This document shows, piece by piece, positions 24,910-34,009 of a stretch of 64,000 nt of DNA. This DNA is from WQXF01 sp031553615. GTDB taxonomy: Bacteria; Bacillota; Clostridia; Christensenellales; Aristaeellaceae. The stretch lies in assembly GCA_031553615.1 (NCBI GenBank), contig JAVBLJ010000006.1:62001-126000 (forward strand), in the 5' to 3' direction. A program made the position numbers and the translations under genes. Every line of letters begins with the position of its first letter. Within the stretch, counting starts at the first letter, position 1. The notes below the pieces were generated by a model. That model worked only from the letters and a program-made list of their open reading frames with translations. It did no database searches and was not told the origin of the DNA.

Positions 24910-27192
24910 TTATTGCCCTCCTTCCGTTACGATAAAGCCCTTGGCTGGAATGGCGACCGCTCCGGCATAGTCGGTATTGCCGTAGTTGAGCCAGACCTGT
25001 ATGCCGCCTTCGTAGGTGACGCGCACCACCTCCGGGGTCAGCCGCTCATGGGCTTCCACGAACCTACCGGAGGTGAGGGTCAAGTACCGGTCGAGCAGGG
25101 AGTACATGCGCACGATGTCCTCTCGCCACTCCTGGTACTGGGTGCTGACCTCGTAGCTCAGTACCGCGTCCCGCAGGAGGGCGGTGGGTTGCTCGGTCAC
25201 CTTGAAGCCGAATACCGTGCCCATTTCCACCGCGTGGAGCAGATCGGTCTCCGGATCGTTGAACCAGTTGTACACGCCGCTGATGTACGGAACCAGGCCG
25301 TGTAGAGCGATGGGGTAGAAGGGCACGCTTTCATCCAGGATGGTGCGGTAGGTGCTTTCGTTGAGGTAGGAGAGGGTGACGCCGGGGCGCAGCGCGTAGG
25401 CCTTGTTGGTCTCCAGCCGCACGCCGCCGAATGCGGCCGCCAGCCTATCGATTTGGGCGATGTGGGCGGCTTTCATGTCCGCCCTGGATAGCGGAGCGTT
25501 CTTGTTGAAATCCGAGGTCAGGAACCAGCCCAGCATGGCGTCCTCCAGGCCGGTGACGCCCATCCTCGCGTAAAAGGGCAGCAGCTTATCCAGGTTGCGC
25601 GCCATGGTGGAAGGATTGGCGTAGGAACCGTTGAACAGGGCGTTGTCCTGTATGTTGTAGATGGTGTCCCGGCGCACCGACTTGCCGCGGGGCGAGGGAA
25701 CCGACACCGTATCGTCGTACAAATAAAGGGGATAACCCAGCTCCTTGGCGGTGTCCGCCAGCGCTTGGAGGCCCTTTTCGCCGCCGAACGAGGCCTCGAT
25801 GGGGAACCTGTCCGGGTATTCCGCTTGATCGCCCCGCTTGGCCCAGCCGCGCAGGGTCACGTCCAAGCGATCCAGCCCTGCGGCCTTCAGGTCCCGCAGC
25901 ATGGCGGCCGCCTCCTCGAAGGTGGTCATGGTGATCAGGCCGGTGCCGATCATCTGCCGCTTGGTGGTGCCCATGAGGATGGTTAGCTGCAGGGCGGTGG
26001 GTCGCGCGCTTTCGTCCAGCTGGGTCAGGCCGGTGGTTTCCATCAGGTAGCGCCGGTAGGTCTTGGCCATGCCCACATAGTCGGCCTCAGCGCCGCTGCC
26101 GAAGTAGTAGCGGACGCCCCGCTGATCCTCCACGGGAAAGCGGGTGTAGGAAAAGTAGCCGTCGCCAGTGCTGGTGTTGGTGAGTATCTTGTACTTCATG
26201 CGGTAGACGAAGCGGCAGGCCGCCGTGTTGAAGCCCGTCTGCACCTTGGCCTTCGAGCAGATGATGTCGGCCTGGGTTTCGCCCTGGTGGATGATGCCCA
26301 ACAGGCTGTTGCCATCCCGCACGATGCCGAACACCGGGAAATCGATAGACGGGCGATCGAACTCGGCCTGCAGGGTTTTATCGTAGTTGTTGTACAGGGC
26401 TAAGTCGGGGCCGTATACGTGGCCCAGGAACTGGCTGTTGATGTAGCGGTCGCTATCGAAGCGCATGAGTGCGCCGGTGCCGTCGGGCACCATCAGGTAG
26501 CCCTGATTGCCCATATCCCCACGGGTGGCCCCAAAGAAGGGGAACAGGTTGATCTCGGTGAGGATGAAGGTCTTGGATTTATCCAGAATCTGTTGGCCGA
26601 TCTGGTTGGTGGCGAAGTGTTCCCCGGGGTCGCTGATCAGGTAGGAGGGCATGGTGACCTCCAGGTGATCGCTGTGCAGGCGCAGCTCGTAGCCCAGGGT
26701 GATGCCGCTGGGCGCAAACACAAAATACACCCGTACGCCGCCGCCCGGCAGATCGTAGACGCTGATCTGTGCGTTCTGGTTGAATACGTTGCCGTGCTTA
26801 TCGTCGGTGGAGGCGTAGTCGGTGATGTAGGTGAAATACAGGGGTGAGCGGATGTTGCCCTGCCAAAGGTCGTTGCTTTTTTCCAAGGCCATCTCTTCAT
26901 CGGTGGGGGCGCTGCGCCATACGTAGCCGTTCTGCTTGTTGGTCACGGCGATGTTGCCGTCGTTAAAGCACAAATCCAGCTGGAGGGTGTCGTTCTCGGC
27001 CACAGTGGCCCAGCCAGAACCGATGCGGAGCGGCAAGGCTTCGTTGGGCACCACCACCTCGGGCTGGAGGGAGGTGAGGGGCTGTGCGTCCTTGTCGCCG
27101 TTGAGGGCCCGAAGCCCCAGAACGAGCAGCGCCAATGCCGCTACGATGCCCAGGCGGATACAAAGCTTCTTCAGCGTTGTCCATTTAAACAT
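24910..27192 (-). CDS. DUF5696 protein, membrane-anchored, probably extracellular
   Basis: A 760-residue protein with a basic N-terminus and one membrane helix or uncleaved signal (about residues 12-27, LGIVAALALLVLGLRAL), so most of it lies outside the cell. The layout matches the DUF5696 family of Firmicute sugar loci: a beta-rich N-terminal half (LDLCFNDGNIAVTNKQNGYVWRS, FGATRGDMGNQGYLMVPDGTGALMRF) and a C-terminal half resembling a TIM barrel of GH-clan type (LRGWAKRGDQAEYPDRFP, YPLYLYDDTVSV, ARMGVTGLEDAMLGWFL). Function is not established to my knowledge; cell-surface processing of the polysaccharide imported by this operon is reasonable. Its start overlaps the preceding stop by eight bases and lacks a strong ribosome site, so translation is probably coupled. 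Confidence 0.78.
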   Translation of the reverse strand: MFKWTTLKKLCIRLGIVAALALLVLGLRALNGDKDAQPLTSLQPEVVVPNEALPLRIGSGWATVAENDTLQLDLCFNDGNIAVTNKQNGYVWRSAPTDEEMALEKSNDLWQGNIRSPLYFTYITDYASTDDKHGNVFNQNAQISVYDLPGGGVRVYFVFAPSGITLGYELRLHSDHLEVTMPSYLISDPGEHFATNQIGQQILDKSKTFILTEINLFPFFGATRGDMGNQGYLMVPDGTGALMRFDSDRYINSQFLGHVYGPDLALYNNYDKTLQAEFDRPSIDFPVFGIVRDGNSLLGIIHQGETQADIICSKAKVQTGFNTAACRFVYRMKYKILTNTSTGDGYFSYTRFPVEDQRGVRYYFGSGAEADYVGMAKTYRRYLMETTGLTQLDESARPTALQLTILMGTTKRQMIGTGLITMTTFEEAAAMLRDLKAAGLDRLDVTLRGWAKRGDQAEYPDRFPIEASFGGEKGLQALADTAKELGYPLYLYDDTVSVPSPRGKSVRRDTIYNIQDNALFNGSYANPSTMARNLDKLLPFYARMGVTGLEDAMLGWFLTSDFNKNAPLSRADMKAAHIAQIDRLAAAFGGVRLETNKAYALRPGVTLSYLNESTYRTILDESVPFYPIALHGLVPYISGVYNWFNDPETDLLHAVEMGTVFGFKVTEQPTALLRDAVLSYEVSTQYQEWREDIVRMYSLLDRYLTLTSGRFVEAHERLTPEVVRVTYEGGIQVWLNYGNTDYAGAVAIPAKGFIVTEGGQ

Positions 27193-29320
27193 AGCCCGTC
27201 AACTCCCTTACAAATTCATTGACGAAGTTGTAGGATTGATTGACGATACCGGAGATCGCCAGCAAGCCCACCACGATCATAGCGGCGGTGAAGAGAATCC
27301 ACAGAATGCGCACAAAGGTCTCGGGCAGCTCGTAGCCGTGAACCTCCTTGACCTGCACGAACAGGAGGATGGCCGTCCAGCCAAAGAGCAAGACTTTGCA
27401 GAGGATGTAGATGGCCTCCTCGGACTTGGTGAGCAGGTTCGAAAGCAGCGCCAAGGGCAGCGTGCAGACCACCAGGGGCATCAGGGCGTACACCGCCGTG
27501 ATGAACACGCCCTTCAGGGTACCCTGGCCCTTGCTGATGGAGCCCACCAGGTAGGTCGCCGCCGTCCAAATCAAGATGGGCGCGACGTGATAGAGCAGCA
27601 CCCGCTGGAGGGTCATATCCCGCATGCCCCACTTATTGAAGCAGAAGTTGGTGAGCGCGGCCTCCAATATCATGACCGCCACAAAGAGAGCATACACGCA
27701 GAGCGCCGAGGGCACGCTGCCCTTGCCCAGGCGCGTCACATCGTAGTAGGTGTTCACCGGATGCCGCAGCACCTTGAAGGCGTAGCGCACCTTGGCGCAC
27801 AGGGACAGCGCACCGGGAATTTGGCCAAACCACGGTTTGATGAGCCGACGGCCGCACCAAACCAGCCCGGCTCGCAGGCTTCGCATCAAGCGTATATGGA
27901 ACACCTTGGCCAGCAGCAAATTGAGCGCAAAGAGGCCCATCAGCGTAAGAAACACGACGGTGGCGTGCTTCTGTACCCATTCGGCCCGGTATTGCCATAG
28001 GGCGGCGGAGTAGCCTTCCTGGTTAAAGGCCGCCTGCATGCGCGCCATGGATTCCTGCCAATCCTTTCGGGCAAAGGCTGCCTTGCCCAGGCCGTAGTTG
28101 GCCTTGAGCATGAAAGAGTTGGCCTTGAGCACGCTTTGCCACAGGGGCGCGGCCTCCGGGTACTTGCCGTCGTTGAGCAGGGTGGTGGCTTTCAGCATCT
28201 GCCGCATGAGCAGCGTGGGCCGGAACACATGGATGCCGTTATAGTTGCGGTCCAGCACGTAGAGCGTGCCATCGGGCGCGGTGGCGATGCCGCAAGGCTC
28301 ACCGAACATGCCGATGCGCTGATCGTTGCCCACCAGCTTTGCGCCGAAGCAGCTGACGGCCTTGCCCGTGTTGTCGTAGATCAGAACCATGCCGTTGTTC
28401 CGGTCGGTGGCGTAAATCATGCCGATCTCATTGACGTACAGGGAGGAGATCGCCGAATCGATTGGGCCTAGAAACGCGGGCAAGGTCATCTTCATGTCCT
28501 TTTCGAGGAACAGGTCGATGCCGCGGGCGTTGAATTTCTTGATCTGACCCTTTAGGATGTTGCGAGTACAGGTGTAGACGTAGCCATCCTTGCCGATGGC
28601 GACTCCGCTGACCGAGGCGGCCACCTTGTTGGAGTTGGTGCGAACCTGCTCCTCGGTAAAGAACAGGCGTTTGATCCGCTCGCCCAGGGTTAGCTCGGTC
28701 TTGTTCCGGCCGAAGAAGCCCTGGAACTTACCCTCCGGGTTCAGTACCAGTAGGCCTTCGTTGCCGCCCTTGAGCACTGTGAACAGGAAACCGCGGGCGT
28801 CCACCGCCACGCTGATGGGCACGAACATCACGTGCTGCAGGCGCACGTCATCGGGCTGGGTGAGGCCGCGCAGCATCCGCCCATCCGGCCCAAATACCGC
28901 AATGCGGGCGTTGCCGGTATCGGCCACGTACACCGTTCCGTCGTCGGCAACGAATACGCCCTCGGGAGCCTTGAGGCATTGCGCCTTGTCCTCTGATACG
29001 CCAAATATCTGGTACAGGTTGCCCTTGGCGTCGATCTTCACCACCCGGTGGTTATCCCGGTCGGCCACGTACAGGAAGCCTTGGGCATCCGTGCACAGGC
29101 CGGAGGGGTTGGCGAGGCCCTTCGTGACGGCGGTGTCGCCGCCTTCGGGCAGAAACAGGTTTTGGCCGATGACCTCCACTGGGGCATAGAGGCTCTGCAT
29201 GTAGACGGGCAGATCATCCGCGCCGTAGCCCAGGGATGTATAGGGCAGGTCGCCCAGGGCTGTGGCCGAGAGGGCACACAGAAGGAGCGCCAAACAACAT
29301 GCGCATACCAGCTTTTTCAC
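27185..29320 (-). CDS. NHL-repeat/YIP1 membrane protein
   Basis: A 711-residue protein in three parts. Residues 1-23 are a signal sequence (LVCACCLALLLCALSATALG). About 65-350 hold NHL propeller blades of the kind PSGLCTDAQGFLYVADRDNHRVVKID, repeated as GVFVADDGTVYVADTGNARIAVFG and GIATAPDGTLYVLDRNYNGIHVF, forming an extracellular six-bladed propeller. About 370-430 look like tetratricopeptide helices (YGLGKAAFARKDWQESMARMQAAFNQEGYSAAL), followed by a membrane helix and a YIP1 domain with about five helices (500-700). It starts with GTG behind AAGGAGGAG. The combination suggests a surface sensor or scaffold for the neighbouring sugar importers; the actual task is unknown. Confidence 0.78.
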   Translation of the reverse strand: MKKLVCACCLALLLCALSATALGDLPYTSLGYGADDLPVYMQSLYAPVEVIGQNLFLPEGGDTAVTKGLANPSGLCTDAQGFLYVADRDNHRVVKIDAKGNLYQIFGVSEDKAQCLKAPEGVFVADDGTVYVADTGNARIAVFGPDGRMLRGLTQPDDVRLQHVMFVPISVAVDARGFLFTVLKGGNEGLLVLNPEGKFQGFFGRNKTELTLGERIKRLFFTEEQVRTNSNKVAASVSGVAIGKDGYVYTCTRNILKGQIKKFNARGIDLFLEKDMKMTLPAFLGPIDSAISSLYVNEIGMIYATDRNNGMVLIYDNTGKAVSCFGAKLVGNDQRIGMFGEPCGIATAPDGTLYVLDRNYNGIHVFRPTLLMRQMLKATTLLNDGKYPEAAPLWQSVLKANSFMLKANYGLGKAAFARKDWQESMARMQAAFNQEGYSAALWQYRAEWVQKHATVVFLTLMGLFALNLLLAKVFHIRLMRSLRAGLVWCGRRLIKPWFGQIPGALSLCAKVRYAFKVLRHPVNTYYDVTRLGKGSVPSALCVYALFVAVMILEAALTNFCFNKWGMRDMTLQRVLLYHVAPILIWTAATYLVGSISKGQGTLKGVFITAVYALMPLVVCTLPLALLSNLLTKSEEAIYILCKVLLFGWTAILLFVQVKEVHGYELPETFVRILWILFTAAMIVVGLLAISGIVNQSYNFVNEFVRELTGYV

Positions 29321-29335
29321 AGCGACTCCTCCTTG

Positions 29336-30208
29336 CTATTTGATGCCTGAGGTGACCATGGTCCTGATCATGGATTTTTGCAGAAGCGCGAAGATCAGGA
29401 AGTTGGGCAGGAACATGAGCAGACCCGCTGCAGCCGAAGCTCCCTGCCGGGCGATGGAGCTTTTCAGGCCGCTGGTGAGGGTGCTGACGAAGTACGGCAG
29501 GGTTTTCATGGCCTCATCCACCATGTAGAGGTTGGAGGTGGAGATATCGCCCCACACATTTTGAAAGGCGATGATCAGCACCGCACCCACGGCGGGAAGC
29601 ACCGTCGGCATGATGATTGACCAAAGGATTTGCAGATCGTTCGCGCCGTCCAACCGGGCGGATTCGCTCAGGGAGGTGGGAATTTGATCCATGAATTGCT
29701 TCATTAGGAACACGCCCACCGGCAGCGCCAGGTGGGGGAGGATGTGCCCCAGGTACGTATTGATGACGCCCAGCTGACTGACGATCAGGTAACGGGTGAT
29801 CACCACGGCCTCGGGGGCGAACATCAGGGAAATAACGATGACGTTGAACAGCAGCTTCTTGCCGGGGAAGGTCATCTTTGAAAAGGCGTAGGCGCAGGTA
29901 GCGCCAAAAAGCAGGGTGCAGGATACGGTGGCCGCGGTCACCACCACGCTGTTAAACAGATACCGGGCAAAGGGCACGGCCGAGGTGGTGGTGGCGAACA
30001 TGAAATCGTTGAAGTTGCGCAGGGTGGGCCGCTGCACAATGAAGCGGGGCGGGTACATGAACAGCTCGGACAGGGGCTTGAACGCGCTGGACACGATGAA
30101 TAGGATGGGCAGGATGGACACCACGGCGATGGCGGTCAGCAAAATCGCCACGATCGCCGACGAAGGAGAGATTCGCTTTAGGCGAAAGGGTATTCTCGCT
30201 CTGCGCAT
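29336..30208 (-). CDS. Carbohydrate ABC transporter permease, CUT1 MalG type (first pair)
   Basis: A 290-residue permease. A first helix (SSAIVAILLTAIAVVSILPILFIVSSAFK) and the EAA loop IPTSLSESARLDGANDLQILWSIIMPTVLP are clear, with about six helices in total. It directly abuts its MalF-type partner: the start at 30208 is next to the partner's stop at 30209. It belongs with the 951-residue binding protein immediately upstream. Confidence 0.91.
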   Translation of the reverse strand: MRRARIPFRLKRISPSSAIVAILLTAIAVVSILPILFIVSSAFKPLSELFMYPPRFIVQRPTLRNFNDFMFATTTSAVPFARYLFNSVVVTAATVSCTLLFGATCAYAFSKMTFPGKKLLFNVIVISLMFAPEAVVITRYLIVSQLGVINTYLGHILPHLALPVGVFLMKQFMDQIPTSLSESARLDGANDLQILWSIIMPTVLPAVGAVLIIAFQNVWGDISTSNLYMVDEAMKTLPYFVSTLTSGLKSSIARQGASAAAGLLMFLPNFLIFALLQKSMIRTMVTSGIK

Positions 30209-31141
30209 CTATTCGTCCTCCTTTGTGCCAAGATAGCGGAAGCACAGGCGGCTGAACGCGTAAATCACCAGCAGCAGCGCAAAGGAAAGGGCGGTAGCGT
30301 AGCCCAGGTCGAACCGAGCGAAGCCGTAGTCCTCGATGTGGTTTTGGATCAGCTGCCCGGCGTAGTCCGGCGTGGGGTTGCGGCCCGAAAGCTGCACGCC
30401 GATGGCCCCGGCTTTCAAAGCGCCCACAATGGCCATGATGGCGCTAAAGAGCATCTGCGGCTTCATGGAAGGAATGGTGATGTAGAACAGCTCCTGCAGC
30501 ACGTTGCGGATGCCGTCGATGCGGCCGGCCTCGTAGAGCTGCACGTCTACGTTCTGTATGCCGGAATACAGGGCCAGAAAGCCTACGCCCATGCTGCCCC
30601 ACAAGGTTACGATGATCATGATGGCCAGCAGGTATGCTTTATCCAGCACCCAGGCTTTGGGCGCGGCCAGCACGCCCAGGTTCATGAGGATATCGTTCAA
30701 ATAGCCCAGCCGGTCGCCGGAAAAGAAAACCGCCCACACCACGGAAATCAGCACGCCGCCCGCGATGGAGGGCGTGTAGATGGCCATGATGTAGCTGGTC
30801 TTGAGTCGCCGGGGAAGGACGTTGATCATCCAAGCGATCAGGAACTGTAGCATGTAGCCCACGGGGCCAACGATCACCGCGAACAGGATCGTGTTGGGGA
30901 TCACGAACTTCATCAGCAGACGATCCTGGCTGAGCATTTTCACAAAGTTGCCAAAGCCGATGAAGGAGGGCGGCTGGATGGCATCGTAATGGGCGAAGGA
31001 GAGCAGCGCCGCAGACACCACCGGCAGCACGATGAAGACGAGGAAGCAGATCATGAAGGGCGCGATGAACACGTAGGCCAAGTAGTTGACGCGCATCAGG
31101 TGCAGCGTTTCACGAAAGCGGCCCCTGGATGGCTTGATCAT
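30209..31141 (-). CDS. Sugar ABC transporter permease, CUT1 MalF type (first pair)
   Basis: A 310-residue permease with about six helices. YLAYVFIAPFMICFLVFIVLPVVSAALLSF is the first helix region and VQLYEAGRIDGIRNVLQELFYITIPSMKP the EAA loop. It starts with an ATG overlapping the end of the 951-residue binding-protein gene by four bases, behind GGAGGTGAG, so the receptor and channel are translationally coupled. Confidence 0.91.
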   Translation of the reverse strand: MIKPSRGRFRETLHLMRVNYLAYVFIAPFMICFLVFIVLPVVSAALLSFAHYDAIQPPSFIGFGNFVKMLSQDRLLMKFVIPNTILFAVIVGPVGYMLQFLIAWMINVLPRRLKTSYIMAIYTPSIAGGVLISVVWAVFFSGDRLGYLNDILMNLGVLAAPKAWVLDKAYLLAIMIIVTLWGSMGVGFLALYSGIQNVDVQLYEAGRIDGIRNVLQELFYITIPSMKPQMLFSAIMAIVGALKAGAIGVQLSGRNPTPDYAGQLIQNHIEDYGFARFDLGYATALSFALLLVIYAFSRLCFRYLGTKEDE

Positions 31142-33993
31142 GGCTGCTCACCTCCCTTTGGCGCGTCGATGGTCATGATGGGGGCTTCCTTCAGCACGTT
31201 GCCATCCTGATCCAGGTAGCCCAGCTCCCGCTGCTTGATGCCCATCTCCAGGGTGATGTCCTCGATGGTCAGCTCCAGCTGCTCCCGGAAGTTGAGCTTG
31301 TCCAGCACCGTGCGGTTCCAGGCGTTCCAGATTTCGCGTGCGGTCATGTAGGAACCGCCGGGGGCCATGGGCTGTTGCTTGTACCAGGATAGTTGAGAAA
31401 GCAATACGGCCTTGGCCTCTTCGCTCCAGGCTTGGGTGGCTACCACATCGGTGTTAGCGGAAAACCAGCGGAACTCCGCGCCGTAGTAGTTCTCCAGGTC
31501 GTCGGCGAAAAGGGCCTGCGTGTCGGTCGAAAGCCACCAGCGCATGAAATCCCAGGCGCGGTCCTGACGCTCCGGGGTGGTTTTGAAGAGCAGAGCTCCG
31601 GTTTGCGTCCCGGCTTGCCAGCGGAGCAGCCGGCCTTGGGCATCGTAGGTGCCCGGCGCGGGCGCGATGTGCCACAGGCCGGATATGTCCGGCGCGGCCA
31701 GGTCGAACAACATGTATTGATCGATGCCCGTGATGCCCAGCGGCACATCCCCCAGGCGGAAGTGCTGGTAGAAGCTGCCCATTTCCTCCTGCATGCCATA
31801 CTTGGTAAACAGCTCCGTCCAGTATCGGAAAGCCTCAAAGCCTGCTTCGGTATCGAAGGCGATGCGCAGGCCGTCGGGGGTGTACACGGGCACATTGTTT
31901 TGGAAGAAGAAGGTCAGGTAGTCGCCGTAAGGATAAAAAAGGTTGTAGTTGTTTTGCAGCAGGGTCGCCAGGGCGCGGGTGATGTCGTCCCAGGTCTGGG
32001 GCACGGGGATGCCCAAACGGTTGAGCACATCCTCCCGGTAGTAGAGGACGTTGACCCGCACCTCTTCGGCGATGGCGTATTCGCTGCCGCTGAGGGTATA
32101 GGGAATGCGGGAACCCGGAACGATGGGGGCCATGAGTTCGTCAAAGCCCTCCAATGTGCTCAGATCCACCAGCGTGTTTCGCAGGGCCAGCTCAAAGGGC
32201 AGAGCGATGTCTGTGCCCGTGACCACATCCGGCAGGTGGCCCGAGGCGTTGGCGAGCACCAGCAGCTGGGTGCCGGACGGGCAGTAACTGACGGTGACGG
32301 GGATGCCGGTCGCCTTGGTGTAATACTCGTCGGCCATGCGCTGCATTAGGTCCACGTAATCCCGGCTGCGCTGAACCCAAACCTGTACCGATTCCGGACG
32401 GTTTGCCACGCTGCTTTGGCCGGAGGCGGCAAAGGAGGAGCCGAAGCTGCGCATGCCATACCAAATCGAGCGGAAGAAACCGGCGCCGGGGGCCGGAAAG
32501 TGTTGATCGGCGGACTTGACGTACAGCTTATCCAGCAGCAAGGGCTGGTTGTTCAGCCGATCCTCCCAATCGGAAAGGCTGGTGTACACCGCGCTAAGCG
32601 AATCCTCGGATTTGGCGATGTCGTTGGGCCGGGCGGCCAGCTTGCGCAGGTCGCTGACGGCGGCGGACAGGTTGCCCAGCTCTCCGCCGGAGCCTGCGAT
32701 CTGCCCCAGCAGCTCGGTCACCTGCACGAGCTCTGCCTCGTAGGTTGATAAATCCTGAGCGATGGTGGGGAGGTAATCGGCCAGGTTCCATAGGCGGTAG
32801 ATGTCCGCCGCGCCATCGCCGATGATCTCCCGCACCCGAAGATCGAGGGCTTTGAGGGCCAGGTTGGTTGTCCGCAGACGGGTGTAGGCCTCCCGGTAGG
32901 GGGCGGCCACCACGGTCAGGCGCAGGGTGTGCGTGCCGGCGGTGAGGCGAAAGGCATAGGGAGTTTGGCTGCTTCCCGGCACGCATTGGCTCCAGCCCGA
33001 GCTGGCGGCAAAGGCCAGGGTATCCATTTCCGCGAAGGGCGCTTGCCCATCGATCTCCAGCCGCCGGAAGGAGGGCAGGGAAGGGTTGAAGCTCTGCCGA
33101 TAGTCGAAGGCCAGCTGATACAGGCCGTCGGCGGGCACGCTGATTTCCCACTCCACCCAGTCGCCCGCCGTGTCCCATCGCTCGCCGCCCACGGTGTTCA
33201 GGGCTTGATGCCCCACGGCTTCGGGGGAAACGCCGGGTTCAGCGATGCTGAGGGTCTGGATGTTCTTGCCGGAGCGCAGATGCAGGTTCTCCGCCTCGAC
33301 GCAGGTGAGCACGCCCGAGGCCTCCGCACCGCCCGCCGCCGCGTAAGCGGCATAGGGAACGCGGGGAGCAGGTGCGGTCAGGGTAATGCTGCGAATGGCA
33401 AGGCCACCCTTGAGGCCGTGGAAGGTCAGGGTGTTGATGCCCGGCTGGAAGGCAAACAGGAACGGCTCGGCAAACAATCCGGCCCGATCCCGCAACGGCT
33501 GCGCGGTGAAGGTTTCCATCGGGAGGGGCTGGGGGAGGGCATCGTTGCCGTAGCTGTTGCGCGCAAAGGGATATTGATTATCCCGAAATTGCTTGGTGAA
33601 TGCAAAGTTCGCGGCCTGGGCAAAGGGGATTTGGCCGTTGATGCTTAGGCCGCGCTCGATGATGCCGGAGTTGGCCTCTCGCATCACGTGCTCGACCTGA
33701 ATTTGATAGAGGCCGCCTGCAGGCACCTCCACCGTGAAGGATACCTCACCGACGGCCTGATCCCAGATCAAGGCAGGCTGACCATCCAGGGTGGCGAGCT
33801 GCGCGGCAGTGCCCGATATCGCCGCGCTTTCCAGCGGCACGGTGATGTCCGCCACACAGGGGCGCAGCCCCTGAACCTGCCAGGCGGCCAGGGCTTCGGC
33901 ATAATCAGAGGGGGCCGCCTCCGCCTGGGTAGCGGAAAATAGCCCGCCAATCAGCAGCGTGGCGCATACAAGGGGCAATGTGCGACGAATCAT
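31138..33993 (-). CDS. Large sugar-binding protein fused to carbohydrate-binding-like N-terminal domains
   Basis: A 951-residue exported protein, about twice the usual length of a CUT1 receptor. Residues 1-26 are a signal peptide ending AEA-APS, without a lipobox. Two CBM6/CBM35-like sandwiches follow (about 35-210 and 225-390; the second contains VEAENLHLRSG and DWVEWEISVPADGLYQLAFDYRQ), then a helical linker (about 400-500) and a family 1 solute-binding domain (about 540-940) with GSRIPYTLSGSEYAIAEEVRVNVLYYREDVLNRLGIPVPQTWDD and GITGIDQYMLF. The N-terminal part could hold the protein to the polysaccharide while the C-terminal part hands oligosaccharides to the permeases at 29336-31141. The ATG at 33993 lies behind GGAGGCC. 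Confidence 0.85.
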   Translation of the reverse strand: MIRRTLPLVCATLLIGGLFSATQAEAAPSDYAEALAAWQVQGLRPCVADITVPLESAAISGTAAQLATLDGQPALIWDQAVGEVSFTVEVPAGGLYQIQVEHVMREANSGIIERGLSINGQIPFAQAANFAFTKQFRDNQYPFARNSYGNDALPQPLPMETFTAQPLRDRAGLFAEPFLFAFQPGINTLTFHGLKGGLAIRSITLTAPAPRVPYAAYAAAGGAEASGVLTCVEAENLHLRSGKNIQTLSIAEPGVSPEAVGHQALNTVGGERWDTAGDWVEWEISVPADGLYQLAFDYRQSFNPSLPSFRRLEIDGQAPFAEMDTLAFAASSGWSQCVPGSSQTPYAFRLTAGTHTLRLTVVAAPYREAYTRLRTTNLALKALDLRVREIIGDGAADIYRLWNLADYLPTIAQDLSTYEAELVQVTELLGQIAGSGGELGNLSAAVSDLRKLAARPNDIAKSEDSLSAVYTSLSDWEDRLNNQPLLLDKLYVKSADQHFPAPGAGFFRSIWYGMRSFGSSFAASGQSSVANRPESVQVWVQRSRDYVDLMQRMADEYYTKATGIPVTVSYCPSGTQLLVLANASGHLPDVVTGTDIALPFELALRNTLVDLSTLEGFDELMAPIVPGSRIPYTLSGSEYAIAEEVRVNVLYYREDVLNRLGIPVPQTWDDITRALATLLQNNYNLFYPYGDYLTFFFQNNVPVYTPDGLRIAFDTEAGFEAFRYWTELFTKYGMQEEMGSFYQHFRLGDVPLGITGIDQYMLFDLAAPDISGLWHIAPAPGTYDAQGRLLRWQAGTQTGALLFKTTPERQDRAWDFMRWWLSTDTQALFADDLENYYGAEFRWFSANTDVVATQAWSEEAKAVLLSQLSWYKQQPMAPGGSYMTAREIWNAWNRTVLDKLNFREQLELTIEDITLEMGIKQRELGYLDQDGNVLKEAPIMTIDAPKGGEQP

Positions 33994-34009
33994 GTGGCCT
34001 CCTCCGGCG

